Positions 1 through 8,880 of a stretch of DNA of 64,000 nt are shown here, piece after piece (position 1 is the first letter of the stretch; each line of letters starts with the position of its first letter). The notes below the pieces were generated by a model. That model was not told where the DNA came from. It was given only the letters and a program-made list of their open reading frames with translations, and did not search any database. The stretch comes from Lachnospiraceae bacterium (GTDB lineage Bacteria; Bacillota; Clostridia; Lachnospirales; Lachnospiraceae): assembly GCA_910574965.1 (NCBI GenBank), contig CAJTDB010000001.1, forward strand, positions 253,092 to 317,091. The letters run 5' to 3'. Both the position numbers and the translations under genes were made by a program.

Positions 1-714
1 CATCTTGGAAGTCTGAAAAAAATGATGCCGTGGGGCAGGCACTTTTTTATTGAGAAACCTGTAGTATCGATTCACCAGATAGAGGACATGGAATCTTTGC
101 AGTTAAACGACAGTGCTGTTTATTATGTGGCCTGTCCTTTAAGATACCATGCTGTCATTCAATACATAAAAAATAACATTGATTTTAGCAAAGTGCTTTC
201 TGTCAGAAGTATTTCCTCCAGTTATCTTCCTGACTGGCGTCCTGATACAGATTATCGAAAGACATACAGTGCAGATAAAAAGCTGGGCGGTGGTGTTGCT
301 ATTGATCTGATTCATGAATGGGACTATCTGGTATTTCTGGCCGGTATGCCGCAAAAAATTTCCTGCATGTCTGGCAGAAAATCAAATCTTGAGATAAACA
401 GTGAAGATTATGCCATATATATAGCTGAATACTCTAATAAGATCATTGAACTTCATTTAGATTATTTTGGCAGAAAAACCATACGTGAAATTATGCTTAT
501 TACAGAAAATGATACGATACGAGGAGATCTCATTAATCAACAGATCGAATTTATGAAAACAGGAAAAACTATAGCTTTCAGCGAAAATCGTGATGTGTAT
601 CAGATCAGAGAGCTGCTTCACTTTCTTGACATGATTGAGGGAAAGGCAACTGTTGAAAATGACATTAATCATGCACTTAAAATTTTAAAACTAACACAGG
701 GGGAACTGGAATGA
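1..714 (+). CDS. Gfo/Idh/MocA-family sugar oxidoreductase, 3' part (5' end outside window)
   Basis: The frame is open from the first base, so this is the C-terminal part (about 237 residues) of a longer gene. The segment FFIEKP near the start matches the EKP motif that ends the Rossmann fold of Gfo/Idh/MocA NAD(P)-dependent sugar dehydrogenases, and GGGVAIDLIHEWDYL matches the conserved GG-x-x-D-x-x-H-x-x-D stretch of the substrate half. These enzymes oxidise or reduce nucleotide sugars; the exact substrate cannot be read. Its TGA overlaps the ATG of the CMP-sugar synthetase gene, so the two are translationally coupled. Base composition is AT-rich, as in the six genes that follow and unlike the rest of the window. 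Family certain, substrate unknown. Confidence 0.85.
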   Translation, partial: HLGSLKKMMPWGRHFFIEKPVVSIHQIEDMESLQLNDSAVYYVACPLRYHAVIQYIKNNIDFSKVLSVRSISSSYLPDWRPDTDYRKTYSADKKLGGGVAIDLIHEWDYLVFLAGMPQKISCMSGRKSNLEINSEDYAIYIAEYSNKIIELHLDYFGRKTIREIMLITENDTIRGDLINQQIEFMKTGKTIAFSENRDVYQIRELLHFLDMIEGKATVENDINHALKILKLTQGELE

Positions 715-1457
715 AGATACTGTTTACCATTTGCGGAAGGGCGGGCTCTAAAGGAATCAAGAATAAAAACATAAGACATTTTCTAGGAAAACCTCTTCCT
801 TATTATACATTATCCGCAATTGATTTATATTTATCAAAACACAGTGATAAAAAATACGATATTGTTGTTAATTCTGACAGTACCGAACTGCTTTCTCTTA
901 TGAATACTAATAGTATACGACCGGTAGAGCTGATACACCGTAGTCCGGAACTTACTGGAGACATGGTGGGAAAAATTGACGTTATATATAACTGTCTGGA
1001 TATTATGCAGGACAGAAAAGGGTATGAATATGATCTAGTAGTTGATCTGGATATTACATCGCCTTTACGCACAGTGACTGATATTGAGAATCTGATAAAT
1101 ACACACATCCATACAGGTGCCGACGTTACCGTCTCTGCAGTACCAGCAAGACGCAATCCCTACTTCAATCAGATCCGAAAAGCAGAACATGGATTCTGTA
1201 AAGTGTGTGAATCCCGATTTACTGCCAGACAGCAGGCACCGGAAATATACGATTTAAATGCTTCTTTGTATGCATACCGTCCTGAGTATCTGGGACTTCA
1301 GAAACAGGTGCTGGATGGATATGTAGAGATTATAGAGATGTTTGACACGGGAATATTGGATTTGGATCACGAAAATGATTTTGAGTTAATGTCTGTTGTT
1401 GCTGAATATCTCTTTCGATGCAAAGAAAATTTTAAAGAAATTTATGAAAACTGCTAA
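711..1457 (+). CDS. CMP-sugar (acylneuraminate-type) cytidylyltransferase
   Basis: A 248-residue protein of the NeuA/LegF/PseF family, which activates a nonulosonic acid (sialic, legionaminic or pseudaminic type) with CTP to the CMP-sugar. The N-terminus has the nucleotide-binding pattern GRAGSKGIKNKN (residues 9-20), then VVNSDS (about 52-57) and the metal/sugar motif VVDLDITSPLRT (about 109-120), close to the family's DLDVTSPLR. Length is typical. The start overlaps the preceding stop and is preceded by AGGGGGA. Neighbours that add amino and formyl groups suggest a modified nonulosonate rather than plain Neu5Ac. KDO transfer is less likely because the flanking genes do not fit. Confidence 0.88.
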   Translation: MKILFTICGRAGSKGIKNKNIRHFLGKPLPYYTLSAIDLYLSKHSDKKYDIVVNSDSTELLSLMNTNSIRPVELIHRSPELTGDMVGKIDVIYNCLDIMQDRKGYEYDLVVDLDITSPLRTVTDIENLINTHIHTGADVTVSAVPARRNPYFNQIRKAEHGFCKVCESRFTARQQAPEIYDLNASLYAYRPEYLGLQKQVLDGYVEIIEMFDTGILDLDHENDFELMSVVAEYLFRCKENFKEIYENC

Positions 1458-1510
1458 CAAGAAGGAGTCCATTGACTCATCATACAAAACTTCAAAAAGG
1501 AGAAACATCT

Positions 1511-2632
1511 ATGCGATATTGTAAAAAATGTACCATGCCGGATACAAGACCTGGAATTACCTTTAATGAGAAAGGTATCTGCTGCGCCTGCACACATTAT
1601 GAAAACCGAACAAAGATAGACTGGGGGGGGCGCTGGCAAGAGCTGGAGGCACTTTGTAATAAATACAGAGGTTGCAATGGGACGGGAAACTATGACTGTG
1701 CCATTGCTGTATCAGGAGGAAAAGACAGTCATTTTCAGGTTCACATTATGAAAGAAGTCATGCACATGAATCCGATCTTGTTTTCTGTTGAGGATAATTT
1801 CCCTATGACAAATGCCGGCATGCACAATATTAAAAACATCAGTGAGGAATTTGGATGCCCAATTATAAGCTATAAGCCAAACATCAAAGCGCAAAAAATC
1901 TTAATGCGATCCATGTTTGAAAAATACGGTAAACCCACATGGTATATTGACCGATTCATTTATACATTTCCTCTCCATATGGCACTAAAATTCAACACTA
2001 TGTTGCTGGTTTATGGAGAAAATGTCAGTTTTGAGTATGGAGGGAATGAAGACGAAGAATCTTATTCCGCACGAAAACAAATCAATAACGGTGTAGCCAG
2101 TGAATTCGGAAAAGAAGAATTATTGAGTTTCGGAATAGAAGAATCAGATCTTGCTATGACAGAAGCTCCCGCAGCCACGGAGCTGGAAAGGTTAGATCCT
2201 ATCTATCTGAGCTACTTTCTGCCTTGGAATAGCGTAAAAAATTATAATTATGCAAAATCCAGAGGCTTCCAGGACCTGACACATGAATGGTCCAGAACAC
2301 ATCATGCAGAAAATTTTGATCAAATAGATTCCAGAGCATATTTGGTACATTCATGGCTTAAGTATCCAAAATTCGGACATGGTTCGGCCACAGACTACAC
2401 ATCCAGATATATCCGATATGGCTTGATGACCAGAGAGGAGGCAATAGCAATTATAAAAGAAAAAGATCATGCACTGGATCCAAAGTGCGTGGAAGATTTT
2501 TGCAATTTCTGCGGATATTCAAAAACAGAATTTTGGTCAATCGTGGATACACTTTATAACAGAGAACTTTTTGAAAAAGATTCTTTAGGGCGGTGGGTGC
2601 TCAAGGACGCAGTTTATAATGAAGAAAGATAA
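1511..2632 (+). CDS. N-acetyl sugar amidotransferase (WbpG/PseA type)
   Basis: A 373-residue PP-loop ATPase. It has paired cysteines at residues 4/7 and 24/27, as in a zinc ribbon, and the ATP-pyrophosphatase loop SGGKDS at 68-73. The family turns an N-acetyl into an acetamidino group on sugars, for example in pseudaminic acid and O-antigen pathways, usually with a HisH/HisF-like ammonia source not seen here. ATG at 1511 is chosen because AAAGGAG lies 8 bases upstream and the protein then begins MRYCKKCTMPDTRPG as in relatives; an in-frame TTG at 1472 would add 13 residues. A run of eight G (1623-1630) is read as W-G-G-R in the frame, a possible slippage site. Part of the AT-rich glycan operon. 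Confidence 0.86.
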   Translation: MRYCKKCTMPDTRPGITFNEKGICCACTHYENRTKIDWGGRWQELEALCNKYRGCNGTGNYDCAIAVSGGKDSHFQVHIMKEVMHMNPILFSVEDNFPMTNAGMHNIKNISEEFGCPIISYKPNIKAQKILMRSMFEKYGKPTWYIDRFIYTFPLHMALKFNTMLLVYGENVSFEYGGNEDEESYSARKQINNGVASEFGKEELLSFGIEESDLAMTEAPAATELERLDPIYLSYFLPWNSVKNYNYAKSRGFQDLTHEWSRTHHAENFDQIDSRAYLVHSWLKYPKFGHGSATDYTSRYIRYGLMTREEAIAIIKEKDHALDPKCVEDFCNFCGYSKTEFWSIVDTLYNRELFEKDSLGRWVLKDAVYNEER

Positions 2633-2651
2633 TAAAGGAGCATATACTAAA

Positions 2652-3428
2652 ATGAAAATAATATTTATGGGAAGAAAAATATATGCTGCGAAAATGCTGA
2701 AATGGACAGTTGAGCAAGGAATCGATGTTGCCTTTGTCTGCACCGACTTACAATTTTCCAATTCGCCGACGATGTTGGAAGCAAAAGATCTTGGCATTCC
2801 GGTAATCAGTATGGAGGAAGCGGAAGAATATGTAAGCACACATCCAAATGAAATAGATCTTATAGTCTCTTATCTGTACTGGAGAAAAATACGGGAACCT
2901 CTTATCTCAAAGCCTCGATATGGCTGTATCAACTTCCACCCTGCAATCCTGCCAGATTGGAGAGGTACTGCAGGGTACAATATAGCTATATTACATAGGC
3001 TTCCAGAATGGGGAGCAACTGCACATTATGTAAATAATGAAATAGACACCGGCGCTATTATAAAAGTATTTAAATTCCATTTTGATTACCGTATGGAAAC
3101 TGCCCGCTCTTTGGAAAAAAAGACACAAAATATACAAATGGAACTGTATAAAAGTGTTATTTTGGATGTCCTGGAACAAGGAAAGTTAGCTTGTTTCGAT
3201 CAAGATCAGGAAACTGGCACATATATTTCTAAGAAGGAAATGATAGATATGATGAAGCTGGATTTGGATAACCTGGAAAACGAAGATTTGGATTTAAAAA
3301 TTCGAGCTTTTTGGTATCCCCCTTATGATGGTGCTGGATTTGAAGTAAACGGAAAGTTTTATACACTTGTAAACCGCGAGATACTTCGAATGCTTCAGGA
3401 TAAGAACGCTACAGCAACAGAAGAATAA
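2652..3428 (+). CDS. Formyltransferase-family protein (sugar N-formyltransferase-like)
   Basis: A 258-residue protein with the formyltransferase fold. The catalytic pattern N-x-H-x(n)-D appears as INFHPAILPDWRGTAGYN followed by WGATAHYVNNEIDTGAII, as in methionyl-tRNA formyltransferase and the sugar formyltransferases that use 10-formyl-tetrahydrofolate. It lacks the length and C-terminal OB domain of tRNA formyltransferase, and its glycan neighbours point to an amino sugar acceptor. ATG 2652 is preferred to the ATG at 2619, which overlaps the previous gene, because AAGGAG (2635-2640) sits 11 bases before 2652. Function as a sugar formyltransferase is inferred from context. Confidence 0.78.
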   Translation: MKIIFMGRKIYAAKMLKWTVEQGIDVAFVCTDLQFSNSPTMLEAKDLGIPVISMEEAEEYVSTHPNEIDLIVSYLYWRKIREPLISKPRYGCINFHPAILPDWRGTAGYNIAILHRLPEWGATAHYVNNEIDTGAIIKVFKFHFDYRMETARSLEKKTQNIQMELYKSVILDVLEQGKLACFDQDQETGTYISKKEMIDMMKLDLDNLENEDLDLKIRAFWYPPYDGAGFEVNGKFYTLVNREILRMLQDKNATATEE

Positions 3429-3445
3429 AAGAAAAGGTACCATAT

Positions 3446-4669
3446 ATGAGATATTTAATTTTAGGAGCTGGCCCAGCAGGACTGGCCTTCGCTAGCCGTC
3501 TGAAACAGGCCGGAGAAACAAATTTCTTAATTATTGAAAAAGAAAAAGAAGCTGGAGGATTATGTCGCTCTGTAAATGTAGACAAAGCACCGTTGGATAT
3601 CGGTGGCGGACATGTATTAGATGTGCGGCAGCCAGCGGTTAATCAATTTCTTTTTTCCTTTATGCCTGAAACTGAATGGAACCTATATACCAGAGACAGC
3701 CGGATTATGATCAACGACAATATGATCGGACATCCCATCGAAGCCAACATATGGCAACTGGAAATAGAGAGTCAGGTGGAATATTTAAAATCAATTGCCG
3801 TAGCAGGCTGTAATCTTGGACTAACTATGCCGGAAAAGTTCATACACTGGATATACTGGAAATTAGGCAACAAAATAGCAGACGATTATATGATCCCATA
3901 TAATCAGAAAATGTTCGGTCGAAAATTAGATCAACTTGGTACATATTGGCTGGAAAAACTTCCTAATGTCAGTTTTGATGAGACCCTGCTCTCCTGCCTG
4001 AATAAAAAGCCTTATGGTCAACAGCCTGCACACGCACAGTTCTATTATCCTAAAAAGTACGGTTATGGAGAACTATGGCGCAGGATGGCAGATTCCGTGA
4101 AAAGTAACATTGAATATGAAGATGCTGTAACAACAATTAATTTCAAATCAAAGAGCGTCACCACAAATGGGGGGGGCAACTACAAAGCCAATATAATTAT
4201 CAACACAATTCCATGGACGCAGTTCGACGAATTAATTGGTATGCCGGACGAAATACAAGAATCAATCAAGGAATTAAAGCACAACTCAATTCGAGTAGAA
4301 TATTTTCCTGAAAATATAGACTCCAAGGCACATTGGATATATTATCCCGATCCGGAATTGCCTTATCATCGAATCCTTTTAAGACATAATTTTTGTCCTG
4401 GAAGCAGAGGATATTGGACAGAGACCAACTGTGATCGAGTGACAGGAACAAATGGAACATATTCTTATATTAATGAATATGCATATCCTCTTAATACAAT
4501 CAATAAGCCCTTAATTATGGCCAAGCTGCTCTCATGGTGTAAGTCTCATGGAGTATATGGTCTTGGACGTTGGGGTGAGCATCAACATTACAATTCCGAT
4601 GTAGCAGTCGGTTTAGCTATGAAAATGGCAGATGGGTTTACAGGAGGTTGTCGTGATTGCATTGATTAG
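3446..4669 (+). CDS. FAD-dependent oxidoreductase (protoporphyrinogen-oxidase/UDP-galactopyranose-mutase superfamily)
   Basis: A 407-residue flavoprotein. It opens with the dinucleotide-binding motif LGAGPAGLAFASRL (residues 6-19), then IIEKEKEAGGLCRS and the GGGHV segment seen in the amine-oxidase and UDP-galactopyranose-mutase superfamily. The C-terminus GRWGEHQHYNSDVAVG resembles the closing FAD-contact segment of that group. Proteins of this kind recur in glycan gene sets but their reaction is often unknown; it may oxidise or isomerise a nucleotide sugar. A G8 tract at 4169-4176 is read in frame as N-G-G-G-N, so one-base slippage would truncate the protein. The 3' end overlaps the next gene by 17 bases. 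Confidence 0.75.
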   Translation: MRYLILGAGPAGLAFASRLKQAGETNFLIIEKEKEAGGLCRSVNVDKAPLDIGGGHVLDVRQPAVNQFLFSFMPETEWNLYTRDSRIMINDNMIGHPIEANIWQLEIESQVEYLKSIAVAGCNLGLTMPEKFIHWIYWKLGNKIADDYMIPYNQKMFGRKLDQLGTYWLEKLPNVSFDETLLSCLNKKPYGQQPAHAQFYYPKKYGYGELWRRMADSVKSNIEYEDAVTTINFKSKSVTTNGGGNYKANIIINTIPWTQFDELIGMPDEIQESIKELKHNSIRVEYFPENIDSKAHWIYYPDPELPYHRILLRHNFCPGSRGYWTETNCDRVTGTNGTYSYINEYAYPLNTINKPLIMAKLLSWCKSHGVYGLGRWGEHQHYNSDVAVGLAMKMADGFTGGCRDCID

Positions 4670-6440
4670 TTTACTTGTTCCGCCATTGTTTCTAATGCTT
4701 GTCAGAAAAAAAATATATCAAAACCACAAAAATATTTTAAAAAATATTATTTCATATATTTTTCATGTATCAGGAATAAACTGGGCAATGTTGTTTCTTC
4801 TCCACTACATATTTGACAGCACTGGAAATTTGTTTTTCAAATTGAACAATTACAGCCATTTTGCATGTAACTATATTCTGCTTTCCATGACGTTAACCAC
4901 GACAGTCATCTGTATAGAATATTGTTTCAGAAAAAAATTAGAAATGCATTTTTCCATGCCTAAAGAATTATTTAAGTCAAGGCACACTAAATTAGGCGTC
5001 TGTATTTATGCTGCAATTCTATTTTATTTAAATTTTATTCGTATTTTTGATAATAATTTCTGGGGAGATGAAGTAGGTACGCTTAGTAATATGAACAGTA
5101 CATTTGCCTCCATTACTTCTTGGGCTGCTAACGATGTCCATCCTCCATTATATTATTATATGTTAAAGATTATACATATGATTTTTGGAAATCACGGTTG
5201 GGCATATCATGGGCTTTCTCTAATTCCCTGTCTAATTATTATGATACTTTCCCTGTCATTGTTCTGGAATAAGTTTGGCGGAAAAGTATCAATTATCATG
5301 ATTACATTTATAGGCATATCATATAATGCGGTATCATATAACATGGAAGTCCGAATGTATTCATGGGCTGGATTGTTTGTTCTTATGAGCTTTTATGAAC
5401 TATGGGAAATTCTTGAGACACAAAAAGCAAAAAGCTATATATTCTTTATTCTGTTTTCTCTCGGAGCAGCATACACACACTATTTTGCAATGGTCACAGT
5501 GGCTTTTTTCTACCTTATAATTATGGTTTCAGCCTTTTTCCTAAAAAAATTAAATATAAAAGCAGTGCTGATGACTTGGGCCTGTACATTTTTATGTTAT
5601 CTTCCATGGACGCTTATATTTTTGCAAACAGTAAGAAGAACTACTAATTCATTTTGGGTATCAAGTACGCCGACATTTATAGATTCTTTAAATTATCTTT
5701 TTTCCTTTAGCTTTTCGACAAAAACTGCTTGGATACTATTGTTAATCGCAATCGCTTTGTTTTTTCTTTATGAAACTAATATCCTTAACACAAAAATAAA
5801 CAGAGAAAAGAAATTGTATATCTCTGTTTCATTTAACCAAATCCGAATTTCCAATATAGCTATACTTGGTTTTTCCGGAATTTTTTGCATATTGGGAACA
5901 ATAATTTTTGCAATTTCTTATTCAGAATTGATCAGGCCAGTTTTTGTATTACGTTACATTTATGCAACTTCCACTGTAGCCTGGATGGTATTAGCCATTG
6001 TTGTATCTAAATTGAGATCAGAAAGAATATTGGCAATTATATTATGGATATATTTACTTGCAAAATTTATCCCCGAATATCAGGATATCTATATTTACGA
6101 AAAAACAACGAATAATTCTTTACAGGCAACGCTGGAGATAACATCTGAAATAAATAATACTGACATTATTTTGGCATCAAAAAACGATCACTTGGGATGG
6201 TGCATTATCCCATGGTATTACCAGGATGAAAAGATACAGCTTATTGATTTTAACAAAATACCGTTACTAAACAAGAAAAATAAATATTATTTATTTGTAT
6301 ATGAGAATCAGGACATGACCATGATTTTTGATGAATTAGATGCTCAGGGTTTTAGCTCCGCACAAATTGTCGACTCAGGAATTTTGGGAACATATAAAAT
6401 CCATGTTTATCGAGCAGAAAAAAGAACAAATTTTGAATAA
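4653..6440 (+). CDS. GT-C family membrane glycosyltransferase (PMT/ArnT-like)
   Basis: A roughly 595-residue polytopic membrane protein with about a dozen hydrophobic segments. GDE at residues 138-140 and HPPLY at 163-167 are the first-loop catalytic and substrate motifs of GT-C enzymes, which take a sugar from a polyprenyl-phosphate carrier outside the membrane. About 115 residues with three predicted membrane segments precede this core; usually the DE motif follows the first segment. GTG at 4653 is chosen because AGGAGG (4642-4647) sits five bases before it; an in-frame ATG at 4632 lies upstream of that site. The next gene encodes a likely maker of the lipid-linked sugar donor. The acceptor is unknown. 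Confidence 0.8.
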   Translation: MIALISLLVPPLFLMLVRKKIYQNHKNILKNIISYIFHVSGINWAMLFLLHYIFDSTGNLFFKLNNYSHFACNYILLSMTLTTTVICIEYCFRKKLEMHFSMPKELFKSRHTKLGVCIYAAILFYLNFIRIFDNNFWGDEVGTLSNMNSTFASITSWAANDVHPPLYYYMLKIIHMIFGNHGWAYHGLSLIPCLIIMILSLSLFWNKFGGKVSIIMITFIGISYNAVSYNMEVRMYSWAGLFVLMSFYELWEILETQKAKSYIFFILFSLGAAYTHYFAMVTVAFFYLIIMVSAFFLKKLNIKAVLMTWACTFLCYLPWTLIFLQTVRRTTNSFWVSSTPTFIDSLNYLFSFSFSTKTAWILLLIAIALFFLYETNILNTKINREKKLYISVSFNQIRISNIAILGFSGIFCILGTIIFAISYSELIRPVFVLRYIYATSTVAWMVLAIVVSKLRSERILAIILWIYLLAKFIPEYQDIYIYEKTTNNSLQATLEITSEINNTDIILASKNDHLGWCIIPWYYQDEKIQLIDFNKIPLLNKKNKYYLFVYENQDMTMIFDELDAQGFSSAQIVDSGILGTYKIHVYRAEKRTNFE

Positions 6441-6469
6441 CTATTTTATAACAAAAAAGGAAAATTCAA

Positions 6470-7192
6470 ATGAAAAAAATAGTAATCGTTATGCCTGTAG
6501 CCAACGAACAAGACACCATGGAACAGCTGCTCAAGGATATTTTAGCGCTTCCATATGAAAACCTGTTTATATACCCTGTCATTGATGCATACAGCAAGGA
6601 CAAAACAGAACAAATTATACGAAAAACAGAAAAAGAAACCGAAAGAGTAAAATGCATATTTTATTCTAAATCAACCGGCGTAATCAGCTGTTATCTGGAA
6701 GGGTTTCGTCAGGCTTTAAGAGATAATGCAGATTACATAATTGAAATGGACGGCGGCTGCAGTCATCATCCCAACGAATTACCGCAATTTATTGATGGGC
6801 TGGAACAAGGATACGATTGTATATGGGGTTCCAGATTTGTAAAAGGCGGAAGTGTCAGTAAACTTCCCTTGTATAGAAGAATGCTGAGTAATGGAGGAAC
6901 CTTACTCTCTAATCTTGTCCTTGGCACCCATTTAAAAGATATGACCAGCGGATATGAAGGATTTCAGCGCAGTGTACTTGAGAACATGAATTTGGACAAT
7001 TTCCTATCTAAAGGTCATATTTATCAAACTGAGATGAGATATTATTGCAGGAATTATAGAACAAAGGAAGTCCCAATTCACTATACCGGCGGAAAATCAA
7101 GTTTAAAATTAGCCTCTGTCTTTGAAGCGTTACATGTATTATTTTCATTGAAGAAAAATCAGCCGCGGGTCATGACAGGACAGCCGCTCTAA
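6470..7192 (+). CDS. Polyprenyl-phosphate sugar synthase (DPM1-like GT2 glycosyltransferase)
   Basis: A 240-residue soluble GT-A enzyme resembling dolichyl-phosphate mannose synthase. It starts MKKIVIVMPVANEQDT, the usual P-x-x-N-E opening, and carries MDGGCSHHPNELP (about 91-103), corresponding to the family's D-A-D-x-x-H-x-P catalytic block, followed by GSRFVKGG and DMTSGYEGF. The protein has no membrane segment. It would transfer a hexose from a nucleotide sugar to undecaprenyl phosphate for the GT-C enzyme encoded just upstream (29-base gap). This is the last gene of the AT-rich + strand set. Family is secure, sugar unknown. Confidence 0.85.
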   Translation: MKKIVIVMPVANEQDTMEQLLKDILALPYENLFIYPVIDAYSKDKTEQIIRKTEKETERVKCIFYSKSTGVISCYLEGFRQALRDNADYIIEMDGGCSHHPNELPQFIDGLEQGYDCIWGSRFVKGGSVSKLPLYRRMLSNGGTLLSNLVLGTHLKDMTSGYEGFQRSVLENMNLDNFLSKGHIYQTEMRYYCRNYRTKEVPIHYTGGKSSLKLASVFEALHVLFSLKKNQPRVMTGQPL

Positions 7193-7225
7193 AATTGCCA
7201 CAATAACATACACACCTTTTCAAAA

Positions 7226-7269
7226 ACAAAAAAACGCGCAGGCCCCGCTTCATCCGCAGACGCCTGCAC
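7226..7269 (-). terminator. Intrinsic terminator after the Wzz-like gene
   Basis: On the minus strand the arms GTGCAGGC and GCCTGCGC (7262-7269 and 7236-7243) form an 8-bp stem with one wobble pair, followed by a run of seven T (7228-7234). It ends the minus-strand polysaccharide transcript and may also stop transcripts of the converging + strand set, whose last gene ends at 7192. Confidence 0.7.
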
Positions 7270-7331
7270 GTTCTTCTTCTCAAAGCATATCCCTGCCCCG
7301 TCATAGAGCAGCTCCGGCAATCTCTCCTAGA

Positions 7332-8801
7332 CTAAATCACCACCGCCCCCAAAACTCCAATCTTCTGCATCCGGCAAACTTCCATCTCCCGTTTCAGTTC
7401 TGTCCGCGTCGTATGTCCCAGATGCACCACAAACACAACTCCCTTCTCTCTCGCTCTCTCCAGTGCATCGCTGTCCTGGCCCGGATAATCAGACAGCTCA
7501 GCCTTCGCGCTCTTCTCCTTCAGGGAAGCCATTACCTGGTTCACGTCTTCATCCTTTTGATCGCCGCACAGAAGGATACCTGGCACATCCAGGGCGTCCA
7601 GGGAAGCCGCTACATAGTCCTCTGTATCAGCGCTTTCCTTTGTTCTTCTGCGCAGTTGTTCGATCTTTTTATTCAGCCCCGTATAGACCGGTCCATGCCC
7701 TTCCAAGCATCCAATCAGCGGCAGACGGTAACTTCTGATCTCGTCGCTGGTCTTGATATGCTTGTCCAGCAGATACTTTAACATATAGAATCCGCCCCAG
7801 CACACACCCATCAGGAAGATTCCAATAATAACCCATTTAACGGGACTGGGTGCCGTTTCAGCAGGTTCTTCTGTTGCTGCCAGAAGCTCCTGGCTCTCCT
7901 CGTCGTCTTCGTCTTCCTCTACGCGGGCCAGATACATCTGGTTATAATACTTCCGGTCCTCTTCTGCAAAGGAGGACTCCAGTCCCCGAACGTTGGACAG
8001 ATAGCTGCTTAGCTGATCGATATGGGACCTCTGTTTGTTCAGATATTCATTATTTGTTAAAAGGCGTACGGCATTGTTGACTTCCATAGCCTCGTACTCT
8101 TCGTAGGTTTCTTCACATTCTTTATTCAGCTCTTCCACTTTCTCCTGAAGAATCTGCAGCATCTTTCTGCAGGACTCTTCATTAATAGACACAACTGTGT
8201 ATGTGATTACCGAATTTTTCTCCACAAAAGATGCACTCTCTCCCGGAGTATTCATAACATTGTTGATATTAATCAAGGAATCTCTCTCTGTATTAATCGA
8301 ACATCCGATCAGCTCCTGAATATAGGAAGGGCTGCAGTCTAACTGAGAGGCCTCCTGTAATTCTGTCAAAAGATTTTTATCTCCTAGGATATTCTGATAA
8401 AGAATGCTGATAAGCCCCGTATCGTCTCCTGCAGTCATGTAATATCTCAGTTCACCTGTGTATACTGCATTGGGATCCAACTGCATAACTACGGATTTCT
8501 GATTGTATTCCAACTGTTTCAAATATAGCTGGCGGTATTGGTATGCCAGTTCCATATTAGCCTTCACATCCGGATCGACTACATAATCCTCCAGGGACTC
8601 TTCCTCATCCTCTTCTTCCTCGCTTGATGCTTCCGCCTGATCAAAGGATGCCTTTTTCATCATATAGATGCCGCCGCCTACCAGTGCTCCCACAAGGACC
8701 GCAAGAATCAGTGTCTTCCACTGCCGCATCAGGTAAAACATCAGATCAATCAGGTCGATCTCCATCTCATCTTCATATACATTATAGCCGTTCTCGTTCA
8801 T
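7332..8801 (-). CDS. Wzz/CapA-like chain-length determinant with degenerate kinase-like C-terminus
   Basis: A 489-residue membrane protein with the layout of polysaccharide co-polymerases: a membrane segment at about 28-47, a large external domain with acidic and coiled-coil stretches, and a second membrane segment at about 322-344. A cytoplasmic tail of about 145 residues follows. The tail ends GVVFVVHLGHTTRTEL...KIGVLGAVVI, which resembles the second half of BY-kinase (Wzc/CpsD) domains, but no Walker A GxxxxGK(S/T) is present, so it is probably inactive. ATG at 8801 has ACAGGAG upstream and starts MNENGYNVYEDE; longer in-frame starts have no ribosome site. It probably sets chain length of the polymer primed by the neighbouring transferase. 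Confidence 0.78.
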   Translation of the reverse strand: MNENGYNVYEDEMEIDLIDLMFYLMRQWKTLILAVLVGALVGGGIYMMKKASFDQAEASSEEEEDEEESLEDYVVDPDVKANMELAYQYRQLYLKQLEYNQKSVVMQLDPNAVYTGELRYYMTAGDDTGLISILYQNILGDKNLLTELQEASQLDCSPSYIQELIGCSINTERDSLININNVMNTPGESASFVEKNSVITYTVVSINEESCRKMLQILQEKVEELNKECEETYEEYEAMEVNNAVRLLTNNEYLNKQRSHIDQLSSYLSNVRGLESSFAEEDRKYYNQMYLARVEEDEDDEESQELLAATEEPAETAPSPVKWVIIGIFLMGVCWGGFYMLKYLLDKHIKTSDEIRSYRLPLIGCLEGHGPVYTGLNKKIEQLRRRTKESADTEDYVAASLDALDVPGILLCGDQKDEDVNQVMASLKEKSAKAELSDYPGQDSDALERAREKGVVFVVHLGHTTRTELKREMEVCRMQKIGVLGAVVI

Positions 8802-8880
8802 GTTCCTCTCCTGTCTAAAATTTCGCATTGCTGAAGCAGACACTATTTTTCATTTTGCATCCGTACAACACGTTCCAATG

